Shown piece after piece: positions 1 through 10,410 of a stretch of DNA of 64,000 nucleotides. How positions within the stretch are numbered: the first letter of the stretch is position 1; every line of letters starts with the position of its first letter. Origin of the DNA: Xenorhabdus sp. BG5 (GTDB lineage: Bacteria > Pseudomonadota > Gammaproteobacteria > Enterobacterales > Enterobacteriaceae); assembly GCF_015163665.1 (NCBI RefSeq), contig NZ_JADEUG010000004.1:62001-126000 (forward strand). The letters run 5' to 3'. The translations under genes and the position numbers were made by a program. Under the pieces are notes generated by a model. That model did no database searches, was not told where the DNA came from, and saw only the letters and a list, made by a program, of their open reading frames with translations.

Positions 1-223
1 GGAGCAGCAAAATCCAGTATTGGCGAAAGGACGAGTTCCGGTTGTCATTGAGTTGCTATCTCCTGCCCATCGTCCATTACAGATCACACAAGATCTTGCT
101 GCGTTTTGGCAGGGAACTTATCGTGAGGTGCAAAAAGAGATGAAAGGGCGTTATCCCAAACACTTATGGCCAGATGATCCTGCTAACACAGCACCGACCA
201 GGCGCGTGAAAAAGCAGATGTAA
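1..223 (+). CDS. hrpB: ATP-dependent helicase HrpB, C-terminal end (partial)
   Basis: The frame is open from base 2 and ends at TAA 221-223, so only the last 73 residues are inside the window. The text RYPKHLWPDDP followed by a basic tail is the characteristic end of HrpB, a DEAH-box RNA/DNA helicase-like protein of unclear cellular role. An internal TTG at 20 is not the start. Its position directly before mrcB, 38 bases away, is the conserved enterobacterial hrpB-mrcB order. The helicase motifs lie upstream of the window and cannot be checked. Confidence 0.8.
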   Translation, partial: EQQNPVLAKGRVPVVIELLSPAHRPLQITQDLAAFWQGTYREVQKEMKGRYPKHLWPDDPANTAPTRRVKKQM

Positions 224-261
224 TGGTTTCAGTTAATTAATACACATTTGGAGAATTCGGT

Positions 262-2739
262 ATGTCTGATGATGATCGTCAGCCAATCGGACGCAAGGGT
301 AAAAAATCAGGACTTCGTCGTGGGCGAACATCTAACAAACGCAATCGGCGGGATGATTATGATGATGATGAAAATGATAATTTTGACGACAACGATGAGG
401 ATAAAGTCATGACTAAAAAAGGGAAGAACGCCCGCGGTGCGAATTCCCGCCCGCCTAAAAAAGGCGGGCACTGGTTTTTGTGGTTGCTGCTAAAAATCTT
501 TATTGTGCTGGCGGTCCTCATTGTTATTTATGGCTTCTATCTGGATAACAAAATTCGCGAGCGTATTGACGGAAAAGTTTGGGATTTACCGTCAGCGGTG
601 TACGGACGGATGGTCAATCTTGAACCCGGCATGAATTACAGCAAGGACGAAATGATCCATCTGCTGGAGGGGATGCAATATCGAAGAGTAACAAAAATCA
701 CCCGTGCAGGTGAATTTGTCGTCAGGGGGAATAACATAGAGATGTTACGCCGCCCATTTGATTTCCCTGATGGTAAAGAAGAGCAAATTCAGGCACGGTT
801 GTCCTTTGATAATAATCATCTTACCAGCATTGAAAACATGGAAAACTATCGTCAGTTTGGTTTTTTCCGTCTTGATCCCAAATTGATCACCATGATGCAA
901 TCCCCCAATGGTGAACAGCGTCTGTTTGTCCCGCGCTCCGGCTTTCCTGATTTGTTGGTTCAGACTTTGCTGGAAACGGAAGATCGTTACTTTTATGAAC
1001 ATGATGGCGTCAGGCCGCTTTCCATTGCCCGTGCATTTTTAGCTAATTTGATCGCGGGACGTACAATTCAGGGTGGCAGTACCCTGACGCAGCAATTGGT
1101 GAAAAATTTGTTTCTCTCCAATGAACGTACTTTGATCCGTAAAGCGAATGAAGCGTACATGGCGTTGCTGTTAGAGGCTCGTTATGGCAAGGATCGTATT
1201 CTGGAATTGTACTTGAACGAAGTTTTTTTAGGACAAAGTGGTAATGAGCAGATCCATGGTTTTCCATTGGCAAGTCTGTACTATTTTGGTCGCCCGGTTG
1301 ATGAACTGAGTTTGGATCAGCAGGCGCTGCTGGTGGGAATGGTCAAAGGGGCTTCGTGGTATAACCCATGGCGTCATCCTAAAACTGCGCTAGAGCGACG
1401 CAATGTTGTTTTGAAAATCCTCCAGAACCGAAAAATCATCGATCAGGAGCTGTATGATCTACTCAGTGCTCGTCCGTTAGGGGTAAAACCGAAAAGCGGG
1501 GTGATTACGCCACAGCCCGCCTTTATGCAATTGGTTCGTCAGGAATTGCAAGAAAAGCTGGGCGATAAAGTCAAGGATTTGTCAGGGGTGAAGATCTTTA
1601 CTACCCTCGATCCGGTTTCGCAGGATGCGGCAGAAAAATCCGTTGAAGAAGGTGTTGCTGCCCTGCGAAAAGCCCGCAAGGTTGATGATCTGGAAGGGGC
1701 AATGGTTGTTGTTGACCGTTTCAGCGGTGAGGTTAGAGCCATGGTTGGCGGTTCCCAGCCGCAATATGCCGGGTTTAACCGGGCGTTAAACGCCCGTCGT
1801 TTGATTGGTTCCCTTGCTAAACCCGCCACGTATCTGACGGCACTGAGCCAGCCGGATAAATATCGTCTGAATACCTGGCTGGCGGATGAACCTCTCTCTA
1901 TTCCTCAAGCGGGCGGAAAGCCCTGGCAACCGAAGAACTTTAGCCGTACTTTCAGTGGGCGTGTCATGCTCATTGACGCGTTAGCGCGTTCGATGAATGT
2001 GCCGACCGTGAATTTAGGGCTGGATGTTGGGTTAGACCGCATTTCCAGCACGTTAGTTGCGCTTGGTATTCCTGCGAAAGAGATCCAACAAATCCCTGCG
2101 ATGTTATTAGGCGCGATTAACCTAACGCCAATGGAAATGGCACAAGAATTCCAGACGATAGCCAGCGGGGGGAATCGGGCGAAACTTTCTGCGTTACGCT
2201 CCATCATTGCTGAAGATGGTACGGTGATTTACCAGAGCTACCCACAGGCAGAGCGTGTTGTGCCGCCACAGGCCGCTTATCTGACGTTATACGGTATGCA
2301 GCAGGTAGTGGAGAGAGGTACAGGGCGCTCCCTGACAGGGAAATATGGCAAATATCACCTGGCAGGCAAGACCGGAACAACCAATGATCTGCGTGACAGT
2401 TGGTTTACCGGCATTGATGGCAAAGAAGTCGCGATTGTCTGGACTGGACGTGATAATAACGGCCCAACTAACCTAACCGGAGCGACGGGCGCACTGACGA
2501 TTTATCGTCGTTATCTGGATAATGAAACGCCACTGGAACTGAATAACCGTCCACCGGAAGGTATTGTGGATATGTCAGTCAATGAAGATGGCAGTTTCAA
2601 CTGCGAAGGAAGCGGTATCAGAGTATTACCGGTTTGGACTGATGATCCACAGAAGCTGTGCCAGCAATCGGTACAACAGCCTATCGAGGAGAATGAAGAA
2701 GAAGCCCCTGGCTGGCTACGTGAGATGTTTGGTCAGTGA
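262..2739 (+). CDS. mrcB: penicillin-binding protein 1B (bifunctional peptidoglycan synthase)
   Basis: Class A PBP that polymerises lipid II glycan chains and cross-links the stem peptides in the periplasm. The 825 residues start with a charged cytoplasmic tail (about 1-70, Asp/Lys/Arg rich), one membrane segment (about 72-95, WFLWLLLKIFIVLAVLIVIYG), then the UB2H and GT51 domains with EDRYFYEHDG and GGSTLTQQ (about residue 271). The transpeptidase has the active-site serine S517 in SLAKP, SMN at 577-579 and KTG at 703-705. A GGAGAA ribosome site precedes ATG 262. Length is close to the E. coli protein (844). All catalytic motifs are intact. LpoB/UB2H partnership is inferred from the family. 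Confidence 0.96.
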   Translation: MSDDDRQPIGRKGKKSGLRRGRTSNKRNRRDDYDDDENDNFDDNDEDKVMTKKGKNARGANSRPPKKGGHWFLWLLLKIFIVLAVLIVIYGFYLDNKIRERIDGKVWDLPSAVYGRMVNLEPGMNYSKDEMIHLLEGMQYRRVTKITRAGEFVVRGNNIEMLRRPFDFPDGKEEQIQARLSFDNNHLTSIENMENYRQFGFFRLDPKLITMMQSPNGEQRLFVPRSGFPDLLVQTLLETEDRYFYEHDGVRPLSIARAFLANLIAGRTIQGGSTLTQQLVKNLFLSNERTLIRKANEAYMALLLEARYGKDRILELYLNEVFLGQSGNEQIHGFPLASLYYFGRPVDELSLDQQALLVGMVKGASWYNPWRHPKTALERRNVVLKILQNRKIIDQELYDLLSARPLGVKPKSGVITPQPAFMQLVRQELQEKLGDKVKDLSGVKIFTTLDPVSQDAAEKSVEEGVAALRKARKVDDLEGAMVVVDRFSGEVRAMVGGSQPQYAGFNRALNARRLIGSLAKPATYLTALSQPDKYRLNTWLADEPLSIPQAGGKPWQPKNFSRTFSGRVMLIDALARSMNVPTVNLGLDVGLDRISSTLVALGIPAKEIQQIPAMLLGAINLTPMEMAQEFQTIASGGNRAKLSALRSIIAEDGTVIYQSYPQAERVVPPQAAYLTLYGMQQVVERGTGRSLTGKYGKYHLAGKTGTTNDLRDSWFTGIDGKEVAIVWTGRDNNGPTNLTGATGALTIYRRYLDNETPLELNNRPPEGIVDMSVNEDGSFNCEGSGIRVLPVWTDDPQKLCQQSVQQPIEENEEEAPGWLREMFGQ

Positions 2740-2822
2740 TAATTTATTGGTAAATCATCCACCAAAACCACGGATGAAGCCTGTGACGATTATCTCTGTA
2801 AATCATCAATATTCTTCTGAGT

Positions 2823-2844
2823 GCCCGCTAAACACGTAGCGGGC
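2823..2844 (+). terminator. hairpin terminator after mrcB
   Basis: Perfect 8-bp stem GCCCGCTA/TAGCGGGC with a 6-base loop, 84 bases after the mrcB stop, followed by AATTCTTG. The U-tract is poor, so termination strength is uncertain. Confidence 0.55.
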
Positions 2845-3059
2845 AATTCTTGTAGTCGTAACGACCAACAATGAATGCAAGCGATAGAGCAGTGTGAGTG
2901 CACTAGCAGAGTATGGTCAACTGCGTAAAAAAAGCGAACACGGCATTCGCAGAAATCTGAGCCTGAACATTGAAACCACTATCGAATGGATATTGAAGTA
3001 GCAAGGGATAACCGGCCAGAAGAGTAATTTTCTCCAATCACGAATATTTTTTAAAGAAA
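2845..3059. other. non-coding stretch between mrcB and the defence island
   Basis: Together with the following repeat and promoter area this forms a 600-base gap (2740-3339). Apart from the mrcB hairpin, the possible 35-codon remnant, the palindromic repeat at 3060-3168 and the hsd promoter region I see no gene. In E. coli the fhuACDB genes lie after mrcB; they are not present here. Confidence 0.6.
2894..3001 (+). pseudogene. possible 35-codon gene remnant
   Basis: An open frame, GTG at 2894 to TAG at 2999, reads like true protein rather than random sequence (for example LRKKSEHGIRRNLSLNIET, a charged helical stretch). There is no ribosome site and the frame is closed by a stop just upstream. 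I do not recognise the family. It may be the leftover end of a gene lost when the defence island occupied this locus; it may equally be chance. Confidence 0.2.
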
Positions 3060-3168
3060 TATATGCATTAAACTTCAAGTTGCCATTTACAACACTGTAT
3101 GAAGCCTGATTTCTCCCCGCGAAGCGGGGGGAGAAATCACACGCATCTTGAAGTTAAATTGGTATATA
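3060..3168 (-). repeat. long palindromic MITE-like repeat, copy A
   Basis: Starts TATATGCATTAAACTTCAAG and ends with its imperfect inverse, CTTGAAGTTAAATTGGTATATA. The ends therefore form terminal inverted repeats with TATA edges. The centre holds GATTTCTCCCCGC, GAAG, then a G-rich inverse, a strong internal hairpin. Its reverse complement matches copy B (10411-10517) almost base for base, so the two copies are inverted and bracket the hsd-prrC operon. Strand sign is arbitrary: copies starting TATACCAAT are called plus. No transposase is encoded. Confidence 0.9.
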
Positions 3169-3253
3169 AAAAAGTGTTCACCACTGTTCACTCTATAATT
3201 TAAATGATATATATCAATATATTATAGGGATAATGAACTTGTAGCGATTCAAA

Positions 3254-3301
3254 ATGATTAGAGCGTCTTTACTCGTTATAATACCGGCCTGATTATAGGC
3301 C
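3254..3301 (+). promoter_or_regulatory. candidate promoter of the hsd-prrC operon
   Basis: A perfect -10 hexamer TATAAT at 3277-3282 lies about 58 bases before the hsdM start. No good -35 hexamer is found at 16-18 bases (ATGATT at 3254), so an activator or an extended element may be needed. A small hairpin GGCCT-GATTAT-AGGCC (3286-3301) sits where transcription would begin. Confidence 0.4.
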
Positions 3302-3339
3302 GAATGGCTATTTAAACGTATTGATAGTGGAGTTTCACA

Positions 3340-4896
3340 ATGACAAGTACCCAACAACGCGCAGAACTACAGCGTCAAATCTGGCAAATCGCCAACGATG
3401 TGAGAGGTTCAGTTGATGGCTGGGATTTCAAACAGTATGTACTAGGTACGCTGTTTTATCGCTTTATAAGTGAAAACTTTGCAAACTACATTGAAGGCGG
3501 TGATGCGAATATCAACTATGCCGAGCTTTCAGATGAAATCATCACTGACGATATTAAAGATGATGCTATTAAAACTAAAGGTTATTTTATTTACCCAAGT
3601 CAGCTGTTTGCTAATATCGCTGCGAATGCCAATAGAAATGATAATTTAAACAAGGACTTAAATAGCATCTTCGTCGCTATTGAAAGCTCAGCCAGCGGCT
3701 ACCCATCTGAAGCCGAGATTAAAGGGCTTTTTGCCGATTTCGACACTACCAGTAATCGTTTAGGAAATACCGTTAAAGATAAAAACGCCCGTTTAGCTGC
3801 TGTATTAAAAGGCGTAGCAGGACTCAAATTTGGCCAGTTTGAAAATAATCAAATCGACCTGTTTGGTGATGCTTACGAGTTTTTAATCTCTAACTACGCG
3901 GCTAATGCTGGTAAATCAGGCGGTGAATTTTTCACTCCACAACACGTTTCTAGGCTAATCGCTCAGCTTGCCATGCATGGGCAGACAAGCGTGAATAAAA
4001 TATATGATCCCGCCGCAGGTTCTGGCTCATTGCTATTACAAGCCAAAAAACACTTCGATGACCACATTATTGAAGAAGGTTTCTTTGGTCAGGAGATTAA
4101 CCATACCACCTATAACCTTGCGCGTATGAATATGTTTTTACACAATATTAACTACGACAAGTTCAATATCGCACTAGGTAACACCCTGCTAGATCCGCAT
4201 TTCGGTGATGACAAGCCCTTCGATGCTATCGTTTCTAATCCACCGTATTCGGTAAAATGGATTGGCAGTGATGATCCAACACTGATCAACGATGACCGCT
4301 TTGCTCCCGCTGGTGTATTAGCACCGAAGTCCAAAGCCGACTTTGCCTTTGTACTGCACGCATTGAGTTATTTATCCAGCAAAGGCCGCGCGGCAATTGT
4401 TTGCTTCCCAGGTATTTTTTACCGTGGTGGAGCTGAGCAAAAGATCCGCCAATATCTGGTAGATAACAACTATGTTGAAACCGTGATCTCATTAGCGCCT
4501 AACCTGTTTTTTGGCACGACCATTGCTGTCAACATTCTTGTGCTGTCTAAACACAAAACAGACACCACCACTCAATTTATTGATGCAAGCTCTCTATTTA
4601 AAAAAGAAACTAATAACAACATACTCACCGATAATCATATCGAACAAATTATGCAGGTCTTCGACAGTAAAGATGATGTTGAACACTTTGCAAAATCAGT
4701 CAGTTTTGAAGCCATCGCTGCTAACGATTACAACCTGTCGGTGAGTAGTTATGTTGAAGTTAAAGATAACCGCGAAGTAATTGATATTACAAAACTCAAT
4801 GCCGAATTAAAGACCACTGTTAAAAAAATCGATCAACTGCGGGCGGATATTGATGCCATTATTGCTGAGATTGAAGGCACGGAGAATAAGGCATGA
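3340..4896 (+). CDS. hsdM: type I restriction enzyme M subunit (HsdM, type IC/EcoR124I-like)
   Basis: Adenine-N6 methyltransferase subunit; with HsdS it methylates the recognition site, and with HsdR it forms the restriction complex. The 518 residues start with the HsdM N-terminal helical domain ([19 protein letters not shown]). The N6-MTase core has SAM motif I DPAAGSG at residue 223 and catalytic NPPY at 300-303. ATG 3340 follows GGAGTTTCACA. From memory it is very similar throughout to EcoR124I and PrrA HsdM, which places the system in family IC. It overlaps hsdS by four bases (ATGA), so the two are translationally coupled. It is intact, so self-methylation should be functional. Confidence 0.97.
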   Translation: MTSTQQRAELQRQIWQIANDVRGSVDGWDFKQYVLGTLFYRFISENFANYIEGGDANINYAELSDEIITDDIKDDAIKTKGYFIYPSQLFANIAANANRNDNLNKDLNSIFVAIESSASGYPSEAEIKGLFADFDTTSNRLGNTVKDKNARLAAVLKGVAGLKFGQFENNQIDLFGDAYEFLISNYAANAGKSGGEFFTPQHVSRLIAQLAMHGQTSVNKIYDPAAGSGSLLLQAKKHFDDHIIEEGFFGQEINHTTYNLARMNMFLHNINYDKFNIALGNTLLDPHFGDDKPFDAIVSNPPYSVKWIGSDDPTLINDDRFAPAGVLAPKSKADFAFVLHALSYLSSKGRAAIVCFPGIFYRGGAEQKIRQYLVDNNYVETVISLAPNLFFGTTIAVNILVLSKHKTDTTTQFIDASSLFKKETNNNILTDNHIEQIMQVFDSKDDVEHFAKSVSFEAIAANDYNLSVSSYVEVKDNREVIDITKLNAELKTTVKKIDQLRADIDAIIAEIEGTENKA

Positions 4897-6101
4897 GCAA
4901 TATGAGTTTTATGGAAAAATTGCTTCAAGGGGTTGAGGTGGAATGGATGGCCTTGGGAGAAATTGGTGAGTTAGTTCGTGGTAATGGATTACAAAAAAAA
5001 GATTTTACCGAAACCGGTGTGCCTGCAATTCACTATGGACAAATTTATACTTATTACGGTTTGTCTACGACAAAAACTAAATCATTTGTTTCGCCTGAGC
5101 TAGCCAAAAAATTAAGGAAGGTTAATACAGGTGATGTTGTAATCACAAACACAAGTGAAAACCTCGAAGACGTTGGTAAGGCTCTGGTTTATCTGGGCGA
5201 GCAACAAGCAGTTACAGGTGGACACGCCACAATTTTCAAACCAAGCCCAATTATCTTAGGGAAATATTTTGCTTATTTCACTCAAACAACCGAATTTGCA
5301 AATGAAAAAAGGAAATATGCAAAAGGAGCAAAAGTTATTGATGTTTCTGCATCTGACATAGCAAAAATCCAAATCCCTATTCCATATCCTGAAAAACTAG
5401 AAAAATCGCTTGCATTCCAAACCGAAATCGTCCGCATTTTGGACAACTTTACTGAGCTTACAGCTGAGCTTACAGCTGAGCTTACCGCACGCAAAAAACA
5501 ATACAACTACTATCGCAACCAATTGTTAAGTTTTGAAGAAGATGAGGTGGAGTGGAAGACATTGGGGGGGCTTGCGGAGAATTTTGATTCTATGCGTAAA
5601 CCGATAACCAGTGGTTTAAGAGAGCCAGGTGAAATTCCATACTACGGAGCGTCGGGTGTTGTCGATTATGTCAAAGACTATATTTTTGATGGTGATTATT
5701 TACTAGTTTCCGAAGACGGGGCAAATTTGGTTGCAAGAAATACTCCAATAGCATTCAGTATTAGTGGGAAAAGCTGGGTAAACAATCACGCACATGTACT
5801 CAAGTTTGAGACATATGCTGAGAGAAGATATGTTGAATATTATCTAAATAATATTGATTTAACAGCGTATATCTCAGGCGCCGCACAGCCTAAACTAAAT
5901 AAAAAGAATTTAAATAATATTAGCATTCCCAATCCTTCTCTAGAAGAAAAAGAGCGTATAGTTTCCATCCTAGACAAATTCGACGCTTTAACTAGCTCCA
6001 TTAGTGAAGGTCTACCACGAGAAATTGAACTACGTCAAAAACAATATGAATATTATCGCGATCTGTTATTGAGTTTTCCTAAACCAGAGGTAGAGGCGTA
6101 A
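4893..6101 (+). CDS. hsdS: type I restriction enzyme specificity subunit HsdS
   Basis: DNA-recognition subunit, 402 residues, two target-recognition domains each followed by a conserved coiled-coil spacer. TRD1 covers about 1-150. The central spacer contains the [18 protein letters not shown] repeat region (about 186-203) and [13 protein letters not shown]2 covers about 215-350. The C-terminal spacer has [11 protein letters not shown] and [20 protein letters not shown]. The repeat is the family-IC hallmark, whose copy number sets the spacing between the two half-sites. TRDs determine the target and cannot be read by eye, so specificity is unknown. The start overlaps the hsdM stop; one base separates its stop from prrC. 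Confidence 0.95.
   Translation: MSNMSFMEKLLQGVEVEWMALGEIGELVRGNGLQKKDFTETGVPAIHYGQIYTYYGLSTTKTKSFVSPELAKKLRKVNTGDVVITNTSENLEDVGKALVYLGEQQAVTGGHATIFKPSPIILGKYFAYFTQTTEFANEKRKYAKGAKVIDVSASDIAKIQIPIPYPEKLEKSLAFQTEIVRILDNFTELTAELTAELTARKKQYNYYRNQLLSFEEDEVEWKTLGGLAENFDSMRKPITSGLREPGEIPYYGASGVVDYVKDYIFDGDYLLVSEDGANLVARNTPIAFSISGKSWVNNHAHVLKFETYAERRYVEYYLNNIDLTAYISGAAQPKLNKKNLNNISIPNPSLEEKERIVSILDKFDALTSSISEGLPREIELRQKQYEYYRDLLLSFPKPEVEA
5449..5484 (+). repeat. 12-bp TAEL tandem repeat inside hsdS
   Basis: Two exact copies of CAGCTGAGCTTA (5461-5472, 5473-5484) preceded by a 9/12 match (5449-5460). They encode [11 protein letters not shown] between the two recognition domains. In EcoR124I versus EcoR124II, two versus three TAEL units change the non-specific spacer of the target from N6 to N7. 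This stretch is therefore a slippage-prone specificity switch. Confidence 0.92.
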
Positions 6102-6102
6102 T

Positions 6103-7257
6103 ATGAGTAAAACGCTAACGGAAATAGCACAGCAGCTAAAAGATGCCAACAAGAAAGTGCAGTTGATCTATGCTTTTAATGGCACGGGTAAGACCCGACT
6201 TTCGCAGGAATTTAAACAACTCGTTGCTCCTAAAAATGATAATGATGAAGATGGCAACAATGAAGAACTATCATTGACGCGTACTAATTTTTTGTATTAC
6301 AACGCCTTTACCGAAGACTTGTTTTACTGGGATAACGACTTATCTGAGAATACCGAGCCTAAACTCAAAATCCAGCCGAATTCATTTACAGATTGGGTGC
6401 TAAAAGATCAGGGGCAAGACCGAAATATCATTGCTAACTTTCAACGCTATACGGATGACAAATTAACTCCACATTTTAGTGAAAATGGTTCGGAGGTCAT
6501 GTTTTCTTTCGAACGTGGCAATGAAGCACGAACTGAAAATGTCAAAATATCAAAAGGCGAAGAAAGCAACTTTATCTGGAGCATGTTTTACACACTGATT
6601 GAACAAGTAATAAGCGTGTTGAATGTTGCTGAACCCAGTGAGCGAGAAACAGATCAGTTTAATCAATTGCAATACATCTTTATTGATGATCCTGTGAGCT
6701 CTTTAGATGAAAACCATTTGATTGAGTTGGCAGTACATCTTGCTCAACTTATTAAATCTAACGAGTCTAGCGTTAAATTCATCATCACGACGCATAACCC
6801 TCTTTTCTATAATGTGCTACACAATGAGCTAAATAGTGATGATAAAAGTTATAAAAAGAAATGGTTTGAGAAATACAGGCTGACAAAGCATGAAGATGGC
6901 ACATATCAGCTGGTAATCCAACCCAATGATTCACCATTTTCATATCATCTTTATCTGAAGTCAGAACTCGAAAAAGCCATTGAAAACGGTCAGTTGAGCA
7001 AGTATCACTTCAACTTTTTAAGAAATATATTAGAAAAAACCTCTACTTTTCTTGGCTATAAAAAGTGGGGTGATTTATTGCCAAAAACTGATGATGGCAG
7101 GCCCAATCCTTATGAAGCCAGGATTATTAATATCTCTAGTCATTCAAAACATGCAGGTGAAGAGGTTGCTGAGCTTACGGAAGATGACAAGCGTGTTTTG
7201 CGCTATTTGGTTAATGAAATTAACACTATGTACCGCTTCCAACAGGCAGAAGACTAG
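6103..7257 (+). CDS. prrC: PrrC-type anticodon nuclease embedded in the hsd operon
   Basis: Abortive-infection ribonuclease: E. coli PrrC cuts the anticodon loop of tRNA-Lys when phage T4 Stp disturbs the associated Hsd complex. The 384 residues begin with an ABC-type ATPase domain: Walker A NGTGKT with K30, PrrC-box-like [13 protein letters not shown] (about 66-78), signature-like SKGEES (150-155), Walker B/D-loop [10 protein letters not shown] (193-202) and switch H231 in TTHN. The C-terminal nuclease has R307, E311 and H347, matching the E. coli triad R320, E324, H356. Two differences from E. coli (from memory): about 16 residues are missing before Walker A, and the tRNA-recognition peptide KYGD is replaced around 272-276. 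Location between hsdS and hsdR is the classical prrABCD order. Confidence 0.93.
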   Translation: MSKTLTEIAQQLKDANKKVQLIYAFNGTGKTRLSQEFKQLVAPKNDNDEDGNNEELSLTRTNFLYYNAFTEDLFYWDNDLSENTEPKLKIQPNSFTDWVLKDQGQDRNIIANFQRYTDDKLTPHFSENGSEVMFSFERGNEARTENVKISKGEESNFIWSMFYTLIEQVISVLNVAEPSERETDQFNQLQYIFIDDPVSSLDENHLIELAVHLAQLIKSNESSVKFIITTHNPLFYNVLHNELNSDDKSYKKKWFEKYRLTKHEDGTYQLVIQPNDSPFSYHLYLKSELEKAIENGQLSKYHFNFLRNILEKTSTFLGYKKWGDLLPKTDDGRPNPYEARIINISSHSKHAGEEVAELTEDDKRVLRYLVNEINTMYRFQQAED

Positions 7258-7282
7258 AGTGAATCGAATTTATAGGTGAAGT

Positions 7283-10200
7283 ATGCACGAATACAAAACT
7301 GTTGCTGAATCAAATAACTTTATCGTACTGGATAAATACACTAAAGAATTGCAGCTAAATGAAACTTACCAAAGCGAAGGTGATTTAGAACGGGAATTGA
7401 TCAACGATTTAATCAGCCAAGGCTATGAATATGTTACTGGCTTAAACACGCCCCAAAACATGCTGGCTAATGTGCGGGAGCAATTACAAGTACTGAATAA
7501 TGTTAATTTTTCAGAAAGTGAGTGGCAACGCTTTGTTGAGCAGTACCTCGATAATCCTAACGATAACAGCATAGATAAAACCCGTAAGATTCATAACGAT
7601 TATATCTACGACTTTGTTTTTGACGATGGGCATATCGAGAACATCTATCTCGTGGATAAGAAAAACATTGCCCATAATAAAGTACAAGTTATTAAGCAAT
7701 TCAAGCAAACAGGGGCGCAAGCGAATCGATACGATGTAACAATTTTGGTTAATGGCCTGCCATTGGTACAAATTGAGCTTAAAAAGCGCGGAGTTGCTAT
7801 CCGTGAAGCCTTTAACCAAGTGCACCGTTATAGTAAAGAAAGCTTTAATACAGAAAACTCACTGTTTAAATACTTACAGCTTTTTGTGATTTCAAACGGT
7901 ACAGACACGCGCTATTTTGCCAATACTACCAAGCGTGATAAAAACAGTTTTGATTTCACCATGAATTGGGCCAAATCTGATAATACGCTGATTAAAGACC
8001 TAAAAGATTTCACGGCCACATTTTTTCAGAAAAATACCTTGTTGAATGTGTTAATCCATTTTTCCGTATTTGATGTTAGCAATACTTTGTTAGTGATGCG
8101 CCCCTATCAAATAGCGGCTACTGAACGTATTTTGTGGAAAATTAAAAGTGCGTATCAGGCTAAAAATTGGAGTAATACTGAAAGTGGTGGCTATATTTGG
8201 CATACCACGGGGTCGGGAAAGACCTTAACCAGTTTCAAAGCAGCGCGTTTGGCCACTGAGCTGGATTTTATCGATAAGGTATTTTTTGTGGTCGATCGTA
8301 AGGATCTGGATTACCAGACTATGAAAGAATATCAACGTTTTTCGCCTGACAGCGTTAATGGTTCGGAAAGTACTGCAGGGTTAAAACGGAATCTTGAAAA
8401 AGATGACAATAAAATTATTGTGACGACCATACAAAAACTGAATAACTTAATAAAAAGTGAAAGTGATTTACCTATTTACACTAAACAAGTGGTGTTTATT
8501 TTTGATGAAGCACACCGTAGCCAGTTTGGTGAAGCACAAAAAAACTTAAAGAAAAAATTTAAAAAATATTATCAATTTGGTTTTACGGGCACACCAATTT
8601 TCCCACAAAACGCTTTAGGTGCAGACACCACCAGTAGTGTATTTGGCCGAGAATTACATTCGTATGTGATTACCGATGCCATTCGTGATGAAAAAGTATT
8701 GAAGTTTAAAGTTGATTATAACGATGTAAGACCACAATTTAAGTCGATTGAAACCGAACAAGACGAGAAAAAGTTAACAGCAGCAGAAAACAAGCAAGCT
8801 TTTTTACATCCTGTTCGTATCCGTGAAATTTCTCGGTATGTTTTAAATAACTTCAGACAAAAAACGCATCGTCTCCAAGCTGGTGGCAAAGGCTTTAATG
8901 CCATGTTTGCGGTCAGCAGTGTGGATGCTGCCAAAGCTTATTATGAAGCGTTCAAGCAGCTACAAAAAGAGACTGAAGAGAATAAAGCAAATAAAAAACC
9001 GCTTAATATCGCCACTATCTTTTCTTTCGCTGCTAATGAAGAGCAAGATGCTATTGGTGAGATTATTGATGAAAGTTTTGAACTCACCGCAATGGATAGC
9101 AGTGCCAAAGAATTTTTAAGCGCGGCTATTGATGATTATAATGCAGCGTTCAAAATGAATTTTGGTGTAGATAGTAAAAGTTTCCAAAACTACTATAAAG
9201 ACCTCGCTCAGCGAGTGAAAAATCAAGAAGTAGATTTACTGATTGTTGTTGGCATGTTCTTAACAGGATTTGATGCGCCGACATTGAATACTTTATTTGT
9301 CGATAAAAATCTGCGTTACCACGGTCTAATGCAAGCTTTTTCACGCACTAACCGTATTTATGACGCCACGAAGACCTTTGGCAATATCGTCACCTTCCGT
9401 GATTTAGAACAGGCTACAGTTGAAGCCATCACTTTGTTTGGTGATAAGAACACCAAAAACGTGGTGCTAGAAAAAAGCTACAAAGAATACATGGAAGGTT
9501 TTACTGATTTAGTCACTGGCGAAGCACGTCGTGGTTTTTTGGATGTAGTGATTGAACTACAAAAACGCTTCCCCAACCCTGATGATATTGTTAAGGAGCA
9601 AGATAAAAAGGACTTTGTCAAACTATTTGGTGAATATTTGCGTGCGGAGAATGTGCTGCAAAACTATGATGAATTTGCAGGATTAAGGGCTCTACAGCAT
9701 GTAGATATGAGTAATCCGGAAGTTGTTGAGGCATTTAAAGCTAAATATTACCTGGACGATGAAGATATCGCAGCTATGCAAGCGATTGAGATGCCGACTG
9801 AGCGTGCTATTCAAGATTATCGCTCAACCTATAATGATACGCGTGATTGGTTACGCCGTGAAAAATCATCTAATGAGAAAGATAAATCGACTATTGACTG
9901 GGATGATGTCGTTTTTGAAATAGATTTGCTCAAATCACAGGAAATTAATCTGGATTATATTCTTGAATTGATTTTTGAAAACAATAAAAAGAATAAAAAT
10001 AAGGCGGAATTAATTGATGAAGTTCGCCGTTTAATTCGTTCCAGCCTTGGCAATCGAGCAAAAGAAAGTCTAATTGTTGATTTCATTAATCAAACTAATT
10101 TGGACGAAATTATCGACAAAGCCAGTATTATTGATGAGTTTTTCAAATTTGCTCAAGCTGAACAAAAGCGTGAAGCAGAGGAGTTAATCAGCTCTGAGAA

Positions 10201-10399
10201 ATTAAATGAAGAGGCGGCTAAGCGCTATATCACAGCATCATTAAAACGAGAATATGCAAGTGAAAACGGTACAGAGCTAAATTCAACGCTACCAAAGTTA
10301 AGTCCACTTAACCCAGAATATAGAACGAAAAAGCAGATCGTTTTCCAGAAAATTGCTGCCTTTGTTGAGAAGTTTAAAGGTGTAGGTGGGCAAATATAG
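7283..10399 (+). CDS. hsdR: type I restriction enzyme R subunit (HsdR)
   Basis: Translocating endonuclease subunit, 1038 residues, the same size class as EcoR124I HsdR. The N-terminal PD-(D/E)XK nuclease has D151, E165 and K167 (RYDV...QIELKK), identical in number to the EcoR124I catalytic residues as I recall them. The SF2 motor follows: Walker A GSGKT with K313, DEAH 408-411, GFTGTP, then motif [14 protein letters not shown] and QAFSRTNR. The C-terminal helical domain binds the methyltransferase core. AGGTGAAG precedes ATG 7283. It starts 25 bases after prrC. Nothing is truncated, so restriction should be active. Confidence 0.97.
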   Translation: MHEYKTVAESNNFIVLDKYTKELQLNETYQSEGDLERELINDLISQGYEYVTGLNTPQNMLANVREQLQVLNNVNFSESEWQRFVEQYLDNPNDNSIDKTRKIHNDYIYDFVFDDGHIENIYLVDKKNIAHNKVQVIKQFKQTGAQANRYDVTILVNGLPLVQIELKKRGVAIREAFNQVHRYSKESFNTENSLFKYLQLFVISNGTDTRYFANTTKRDKNSFDFTMNWAKSDNTLIKDLKDFTATFFQKNTLLNVLIHFSVFDVSNTLLVMRPYQIAATERILWKIKSAYQAKNWSNTESGGYIWHTTGSGKTLTSFKAARLATELDFIDKVFFVVDRKDLDYQTMKEYQRFSPDSVNGSESTAGLKRNLEKDDNKIIVTTIQKLNNLIKSESDLPIYTKQVVFIFDEAHRSQFGEAQKNLKKKFKKYYQFGFTGTPIFPQNALGADTTSSVFGRELHSYVITDAIRDEKVLKFKVDYNDVRPQFKSIETEQDEKKLTAAENKQAFLHPVRIREISRYVLNNFRQKTHRLQAGGKGFNAMFAVSSVDAAKAYYEAFKQLQKETEENKANKKPLNIATIFSFAANEEQDAIGEIIDESFELTAMDSSAKEFLSAAIDDYNAAFKMNFGVDSKSFQNYYKDLAQRVKNQEVDLLIVVGMFLTGFDAPTLNTLFVDKNLRYHGLMQAFSRTNRIYDATKTFGNIVTFRDLEQATVEAITLFGDKNTKNVVLEKSYKEYMEGFTDLVTGEARRGFLDVVIELQKRFPNPDDIVKEQDKKDFVKLFGEYLRAENVLQNYDEFAGLRALQHVDMSNPEVVEAFKAKYYLDDEDIAAMQAIEMPTERAIQDYRSTYNDTRDWLRREKSSNEKDKSTIDWDDVVFEIDLLKSQEINLDYILELIFENNKKNKNKAELIDEVRRLIRSSLGNRAKESLIVDFINQTNLDEIIDKASIIDEFFKFAQAEQKREAEELISSEKLNEEAAKRYITASLKREYASENGTELNSTLPKLSPLNPEYRTKKQIVFQKIAAFVEKFKGVGGQI

Positions 10400-10410
10400 A
10401 TGTAAGCTAA

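Noticed and set aside
5449-5484. CRISPR-like repeat
   Set aside because: The tandem 12-base units are coding (TAEL) within hsdS, without spacers.
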